Part shown: one piece after another, positions 33,028-36,968 of the stretch | Position numbering within the stretch: the stretch's first letter is position 1 | Layout of the letters: every line of letters starts with the position of its first letter | Assembly (NCBI GenBank): GCA_028867335.1 | Contig: JAGWGN010000012.1 | Coordinates: 1-36,968, forward strand | Direction of reading: 5' to 3' | Source: Microcaldota archaeon | GTDB taxonomy: Archaea; Micrarchaeota; Micrarchaeia; Micrarchaeales; CABMGC01 | Length of the DNA: 36,968 nucleotides | Translations under genes and position numbers: made by a program | Notes under the pieces: model-generated | Seen by the model: only the letters and a program-made list of their open reading frames with translations | Database searches by the model: none | What the model was told of the DNA's origin: nothing

Positions 33028-33936
33028 GTGCCGTCGATTAAAAAATCAAAAAACAGTAAACACCATGAGAATTACTTGAAATACAAAAAGTATTACATAA
33101 AATACGGGAAGGAAAATTCGGGAATCTATTACAAAAAAAATAGAGAGGAAATTTTAGAAAACAAGCGCATCCATTATAGAAAAAATAAACTTGAGATCTT
33201 AGAAAAGGCCAAGTTATATTATTCCAAAAACAAAGAAAATAGAAAAAGGTACAATAAAAACTACAGAATTAAAAATTTGGAAACGCTTAAGAAACGCGAT
33301 AGAACTTACTATTGGAAAAACAGGGCAAAAATTAGAGATTACAAGATAAAAAATTCTGCGAAGATTGTTTTGCAAAGAAAAATCTACAAAGAGGGGATAA
33401 GACAAGATATTTTGTCCCACTATTCTAATAGCATCGTACCAAAATGTAAGGAGTGTGGAGAAAAAAATCGTTTATTGTTGACGATAGACCACATAAATGA
33501 AAATGGAGCAAAAGAACGAAGAGCGTTAGGGAAAAAGGGGGGGATCGAATTTTACATTTGGTTAAAAAGAAGAGACTACCCCTCTGGATATCAAGTACTC
33601 TGTTACAATTGCAACTGGTTAAAGAGGTACAACAATAAAGAAACTACACGCTCTAAGTACAGTAAAAAAATAAAAATAGACCTTCTATCGCACTACGTAG
33701 ACAAAGATAAAAAAGTTAGGTGCTCACAATGTGGCGAAGAAAGGCTAGACTTGCTTACCTTAGACCACATTAAAGGAGGTGGACACATTGAGCAACAAAA
33801 GCTTGGTTTGAAGGGTACAGAATACTACAGATATCTTGCAAAAAGAAATTATCCACCGGGTTTTAGAATATTATGTATGAACTGCAATGTTTCGGCTGCG
33901 CGCGCTACAATTTCAATGATGAAAATAGGTGTATAA
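33028..33936 (+). CDS. Double HNH-type endonuclease, probable free-standing homing nuclease
   Basis: 302 residues from GTG 33028, with AGTGAT as ribosome site. Residues about 15-115 are a Tyr/Lys/Asn-rich repeat (YYKKNREEI, HYRKNKLEI, YYSKNKENR, YYWKNRAKI), as in DNA-binding tails of phage HNH proteins. Two zinc-HNH-like modules follow: CKECGEKNRLLLTIDHINENGAKE...YPSGYQVLCYNCN (about 140-190) and CSQCGEERLDLLTLDHIKGGGHIE...YPPGFRILCMNCN (about 230-290). Each keeps a DH pair and two CxxC pairs. It is far more AT-rich than the surrounding operon. It sits between cysD and cysN, seven bases after one and one base before the other. Probably selfish, not part of the pathway. Confidence 0.82.
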   Translation: MPSIKKSKNSKHHENYLKYKKYYIKYGKENSGIYYKKNREEILENKRIHYRKNKLEILEKAKLYYSKNKENRKRYNKNYRIKNLETLKKRDRTYYWKNRAKIRDYKIKNSAKIVLQRKIYKEGIRQDILSHYSNSIVPKCKECGEKNRLLLTIDHINENGAKERRALGKKGGIEFYIWLKRRDYPSGYQVLCYNCNWLKRYNNKETTRSKYSKKIKIDLLSHYVDKDKKVRCSQCGEERLDLLTLDHIKGGGHIEQQKLGLKGTEYYRYLAKRNYPPGFRILCMNCNVSAARATISMMKIGV

Positions 33937-33937
33937 A

Positions 33938-35158
33938 ATGATTGTAAAAAACATAACTCTATTGGGACACAAAGACCATGGTAAATCGACTTTAATAGGC
34001 AGCTTACTTATTCAAACAAAATCTGTTACGGAAGCGAGGATAAATGAGGCAAAAAAGATAGCTAAAAAATTTGGCAGAAAGTTCGAGCCAGGCTACATCC
34101 TAGACAGCTTCTCTGAGGAGCGAGAGCAGGAGATGACGATCGACACCACAAGGGCGGAGATGGTCCATAGGGACCTCGCATTCGCATTCATAGACGTGCC
34201 AGGGCATGAGGAGCTCATAAAGAACATGATCAGCGGCGCATCCTACGCAGAGATAGCGCTGCTTTTGGTCTCCGCAAAGGCGGACGAGGGAATAAGAGAT
34301 CAGACAAAGAGACACATATTCATCGCAAGGATGCTTGGAATAAAGAAGCTGATTGTCGCGGTAAACAAGATGGACATGGTTGGATACAACCAGCAAAGAT
34401 TCGAGCAGATAACAAACGATCTTAGGGGATTCATACAGCGAATAGGGTTCGGGGGATCCGAAGTCTACTTTGTCCCTACTTCGGCATACAAGGCGGAAAA
34501 TTTGCTGAAGAAGAGCGCAAACATGAAGTGGTACAAGGGAAAGAGCCTGATAGACCTGCTCTATGTGAACGCGAAGATTGAGGACAAGGAGAAGCAGAAT
34601 GCTCCGCTTAGGATAACCGTTCAGGGGGCAATAGACGCAAAGCAGCAGACACTGGTCGGCAAGGTGGTGAGCGGTAAGGTCAGCATCGGAGAGGAGGTGA
34701 GCATACTCCCATTTGCAGCTCAGGCAAAGATAACATCCATCACTGTAAAGGGGAAGAAAACCAAAAAGGCCCAAGTAAACGATGACATTGCGCTAACATT
34801 CGACAAGCAGATCAGGGAGAATGTGAGGGGCGCGGTAATAGCAAACAAGAACGAGAAGCCGAAAATGACAAGCACCATAGAGAGTCTGATATTTGTTACA
34901 GGGCCGATAAAGAAGAACCTGTCCATAAAGATAAACAGCAACGACGTCAAATGCAAGCGCCTTGAGATCTTAAGGTACCTTGACACTACAACAGGCATGG
35001 AGAGCCCTGAGAAAAGGGCGAAGGAGCTTGAGGCGATAGGCGCGAGGCTTGAGCTTGGCACCAAGATACCTGTGGAGAGCTTTGGCTCAGTTAAGGAGCT
35101 GGGAAGGTTTGTTTTATACAGTGACAAGAAGTTTGCCGGGATTGGGATAGTCGAGTAG
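33938..35158 (+). CDS. cysN: Sulfate adenylyltransferase GTPase subunit (EF1A-like)
   Basis: 406 residues from ATG 33938; a GTG at 33929 would overlap the HNH gene. G1 is GHKDHGKST; switch-I/II ILDSFSEEREQEMTIDTTRAEM and DVPGHEELIKNM; NKMD and TSAYKAEN complete the G motifs. The stretch DQTKRHIFIARMLGIKKLIVAVNKMDMVGYNQQRF matches CysN far better than EF1A. GTP hydrolysis drives APS formation with CysD. Two beta-barrel domains follow. It is shorter than E. coli CysN. The first ~50 codons are AT-rich (AAA, TTA, ATT), switching near base 34083 to the GC-richer local style (AAG, CTG). Confidence 0.9.
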   Translation: MIVKNITLLGHKDHGKSTLIGSLLIQTKSVTEARINEAKKIAKKFGRKFEPGYILDSFSEEREQEMTIDTTRAEMVHRDLAFAFIDVPGHEELIKNMISGASYAEIALLLVSAKADEGIRDQTKRHIFIARMLGIKKLIVAVNKMDMVGYNQQRFEQITNDLRGFIQRIGFGGSEVYFVPTSAYKAENLLKKSANMKWYKGKSLIDLLYVNAKIEDKEKQNAPLRITVQGAIDAKQQTLVGKVVSGKVSIGEEVSILPFAAQAKITSITVKGKKTKKAQVNDDIALTFDKQIRENVRGAVIANKNEKPKMTSTIESLIFVTGPIKKNLSIKINSNDVKCKRLEILRYLDTTTGMESPEKRAKELEAIGARLELGTKIPVESFGSVKELGRFVLYSDKKFAGIGIVE

Positions 35159-35204
35159 GACCTGGTGCAAAAACGCAATAAAGCGTCAATATTCTGCTAA
35201 TTTT

Positions 35205-35229
35205 GATTTTCTTTATATACGAGAAAATC
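35205..35229. promoter_or_regulatory. Inverted repeat enclosing the TATA box of the plus-strand ankyrin operon
   Basis: GATTTTCT (35205-35212) is the reverse complement of AGAAAATC (35222-35229), with TTATATACG between. The TATA box (TTTATATA, 35212-35219) lies largely inside the loop, so a regulator bound to the arms would control TBP access. The site is also similar to the 26078-26090 promoter. Confidence 0.45.
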
Positions 35230-35263
35230 CATAATGACACTGATCCGAGATAAGAGATTTCAT

Positions 35264-35270
35264 GAGGGGG
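35264..35270 (+). promoter_or_regulatory. Strong ribosome binding site of the first plus-strand ankyrin gene
   Basis: GAGGGGG ends seven bases before the ATG at 35278. With a predicted transcription start near 35241 this gene has a real leader, unlike most genes here. Confidence 0.5.
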
Positions 35271-35277
35271 TTGTAAA

Positions 35278-35808
35278 ATGAACAAAAATACATACGCACC
35301 AGGCCCGTATATGGATAAGGAGCTTATTAATTCCGCAAAAGTAGGGGACACAAAAGGTGTAATAAAAGCGATTAGAGACGGGGCCAACATTTGGGGGGCA
35401 AGGGAAGAAGGATCAGGATATACTGCGCTTATGGGTGCAATACAATTTGGCAAGTTGGAGACAGTGAAGAGTCTGCTAGAATGGGGCGCAGCTGCAGTTA
35501 TGGAGGTGGAAACCAGTAACGGCACAACAGCGCTCAACTGTGCAGCATCAAATGCCTGCATAAACGGTGATCGATTGGAGATTCTTAGGCTTCTGCTTAG
35601 GAACGGCGCTCAGGCCAAAGATAAAAATAAAAATGGGAAAACAGCCAGGGATTATGCGTGTTCTGAGGAAGTAAAAGTATTGCTTGACAAATCGGATCCG
35701 TTGTTTTTGAAACTGCAAGAACAGAAAGATGTGCTTGGTAGAAAAGAAGTTTTAAATGAAATAATAAAGGATTTGAACAGCGACACTGATCCAAGAGGGG
35801 ATATTTGA
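35278..35808 (+). CDS. Ankyrin repeat protein with shared C-terminal motif
   Basis: 176 residues. Three to four ankyrin repeats (LINSAKVGDTKGVIKAIRDGANIWGA, GYTALMGAIQFGKLETVKSLLEWGA, TTALNCAASNACINGDRLEILRLLLRNGA) are followed by a charged linker and the tail RKEVLNEIIKDLNSDTDPRGDI. It is soluble and has no signal peptide. First of at least three co-directional ankyrin genes; its TGA overlaps the next ATG by one base. Partner unknown. Confidence 0.88.
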   Translation: MNKNTYAPGPYMDKELINSAKVGDTKGVIKAIRDGANIWGAREEGSGYTALMGAIQFGKLETVKSLLEWGAAAVMEVETSNGTTALNCAASNACINGDRLEILRLLLRNGAQAKDKNKNGKTARDYACSEEVKVLLDKSDPLFLKLQEQKDVLGRKEVLNEIIKDLNSDTDPRGDI

Positions 35809-36572
35809 TGGGATTATTCAAAAAAAGTGCGGTGGACGAAGCAAGAAGAGACACAGATAGAGAGCAGAAGGCAAACCAGATTCTGCGCGATGCTTCTAAG
35901 GCGGGAAACACTTACATGATTATAAGGGCCCTTAAGGACGGCGCAAACATAAACGCATTTGGAGAGGAAGGAAAAACTGCGCTTATGTTGGCAATAGAGA
36001 AAAAGGATGGCAAGGTTAGGAACTTGCTCATGAAAAACGGTGCAAAGATAGATGCAAAGGATAGTGAGGGATGCACCATACTCATGCATGCCGCAGAAGA
36101 GAGAGGAGTAGATATAATAAAACTTCTTTTGGAAGAAGGCGCTAGAGTGAATATTTGGGGCAACTCTAGACAAACGCCACTCATCTATGCAGCAAGGGGA
36201 GGAAATCTAGGGGTAATCAAGCTGCTAATTGAAAAAGGGGCTGCAATAGATCATGCAGACAAAAATGGATGGACGGCTCTGATGTGGGCTATAATGTATG
36301 CTAATGAGGACACCATAAAGCTGCTTTTGGAAGCGGGCGCAAACATCAGGATAGTTGATGTGCATGGCAGGGATGCCCTTACTCTCGCTAGAGAGGGGCA
36401 GGAGAATACAACAGACGAGGAGATGATTAGAATCATCAATCTGATTTCAGAATGGAAGATACGTCCTGAGAAAGAAAGGCAGGAGCTAAACCTTCGAAGA
36501 AAGGAGAGCGTTGAGGATATAATAAGCGATCTAAATGGAGACGTTGCGGATGAGGCAAAGCAAGATGATTAA
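35808..36572 (+). CDS. Ankyrin repeat protein with shared C-terminal motif
   Basis: 254 residues from ATG 35808, overlapping the previous stop (TGATG). Five or six well-formed ankyrin repeats cover about 25-205 (GKTALMLAIEKKDGKVRNLLMKNGAKIDA, GCTILMHAAEERGVDIIKLLLEEGARVNI, QTPLIYAARGGNLGVIKLLIEKGAAIDHA, GWTALMWAIMYANEDTIKLLLEAGANIRI). The tail RRKESVEDIISDLNGDVADEAKQ carries the shared motif. It is the longest member of the cluster; no catalytic domain is attached. Confidence 0.9.
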   Translation: MGLFKKSAVDEARRDTDREQKANQILRDASKAGNTYMIIRALKDGANINAFGEEGKTALMLAIEKKDGKVRNLLMKNGAKIDAKDSEGCTILMHAAEERGVDIIKLLLEEGARVNIWGNSRQTPLIYAARGGNLGVIKLLIEKGAAIDHADKNGWTALMWAIMYANEDTIKLLLEAGANIRIVDVHGRDALTLAREGQENTTDEEMIRIINLISEWKIRPEKERQELNLRRKESVEDIISDLNGDVADEAKQDD

Positions 36573-36939
36573 AAATAAATCAACTGAGGATAGGATCTAT
36601 TGGAACCATGAATTGTTTAGCGCAGCGCGAAAAGGACATACGTGGGGAGTAAAAAGAGCGATTTCGAATGGAGCAGAGCTTGAGTTCGAGGACGAGCTTG
36701 GCTGGACTGCACTAAAGCACGCTATCCACTCAGAAAATTCCAACTCCGTCAAGGCGCTTCTCCAGGCCGGGGCGGATCCCCGAAACTACCTGCAGTACGT
36801 CAGTACAAAAGCGATAGAGAGGCTCTTTGAGCAGTATGACCGGTCACTAAGTAAAGCAAGAAGGCAAAGAGAGGAGCTTGGGAAGCAGGAGAAGCTCAAT
36901 GAGATAATAGAGGACTTAGAAGATGATTTAAGAAAATAA
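36565..36939 (+). CDS. Short ankyrin repeat protein with shared C-terminal motif
   Basis: 124 residues from ATG 36565, overlapping the preceding gene by eight bases (ATGATTAA). In-frame ATGs at 36550 and 36535 are possible but overlap more. About two ankyrin repeats are visible (LFSAARKGHTWGVKRAISNGAELEFEDELGWTALKHAIHSENSNSVKALLQAGADP). A charged helix follows, and the tail KQEKLNEIIEDLEDDLRK shows the shared motif in its purest form. The next ATG begins directly after its stop. Confidence 0.85.
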   Translation: MIKNKSTEDRIYWNHELFSAARKGHTWGVKRAISNGAELEFEDELGWTALKHAIHSENSNSVKALLQAGADPRNYLQYVSTKAIERLFEQYDRSLSKARRQREELGKQEKLNEIIEDLEDDLRK

Positions 36940-36968
36940 ATGTCCCTCGACAAAGAGGTCAAAATGTT
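36940..36968 (+). CDS. Start of a further gene in the ankyrin operon (partial)
   Basis: ATG follows the previous TAA with no gap and stays open to the window edge, reading MSLDKEVKM. From position it is likely another member of the operon, but nine codons identify nothing. Confidence 0.4.

Noticed and set aside
33040-33360. Tandem-repeat look of the A-rich region (YYxKN units)
   Set aside because: The periodicity is at protein level in the N-terminal part of the HNH protein; DNA units are too diverged for a CRISPR array or satellite, and no spacer structure exists.
33938-35158. Translation factor EF1A or SelB
   Set aside because: The DQTKRHIFIARMLGIKKLIVAVNKMD stretch and the adjoining CysD identify the CysN branch; the protein also lacks the SelB C-terminal domain.
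1-36968. CRISPR array, insertion sequence with transposase, rRNA or replication origin
   Set aside because: No regularly spaced repeats, transposase-like ORF, rRNA-like stretch or Orc1/Cdc6-linked origin repeats were seen on reading both strands.

Overview
The window reads as archaeal chromosome, most plausibly from a small-genome DPANN-type lineage such as Micrarchaeota; the lineage is an inference. The archaeal evidence is direct. There is a ribosomal protein eS26 gene, a KH/metallo-beta-lactamase/beta-CASP ribonuclease (aCPSF1), a proteasome beta subunit and a TRAM protein. TATA boxes lie about 25 bases upstream of many start codons, implying leaderless mRNAs, and GTGA-type ribosome binding sites precede some internal genes. 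Bacterial-type genes are mixed in: a uvrB-uvrA-uvrC operon and cytochrome bd oxidase genes. No gene-free stretch exceeds 300 bases.

Layout. 1-1.5 kb: the end of an unknown gene and a degenerate ankyrin-type gene bracketed by two copies of a 35-base repeat. 1.5-3.2 kb: two small membrane proteins and an FMN split-barrel protein. 3.2-9.7 kb: the uvrBAC operon on the minus strand. 9.7-13.1 kb: a hypothetical protein, then a 7-TM protein with cydA and cydB. 13.2-14.8 kb: tRNA-Thr(TGT), an AT-rich S51-type peptidase and two hypotheticals. 14.9-17.7 kb: a copper-ATPase cluster with two small partners, one only 32 residues, and a Cys-rich protein. 17.8-19.7 kb: a DUF167 pair, an SDR epimerase and an odd two-TM channel. 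19.8-24.8 kb: housekeeping genes (eS26, a zinc/TM protein, aCPSF1, proteasome beta, TRAM).

24.9-37 kb is the most unusual part. Two ankyrin gene clusters, transcribed outward, bracket a surface-glycan module (GT-C-like protein, FkbM methyltransferase, Wzx-like flippase, GT2 glycosyltransferase) and a sulfate-activation operon (ribbon-helix-helix regulator, 98-aa unknown, CysD, CysN). All five complete ankyrin proteins of these two clusters end in the same short motif of the form [DE]I[IV]xxLxxD, although their repeats differ.

The sulfate operon is interrupted between cysD and cysN by an AT-rich gene with two HNH-like modules. The AT-rich composition runs into the last codons of cysD and the first ~50 codons of cysN, as expected for homing with co-conversion of flanks. 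A perfect 20-bp palindrome sits over the predicted transcription start of the ribbon-helix-helix gene and is a good candidate operator. Together the island could make, export and possibly sulfate surface glycans, with ankyrin proteins as a linked interaction system; that joint role is inference.
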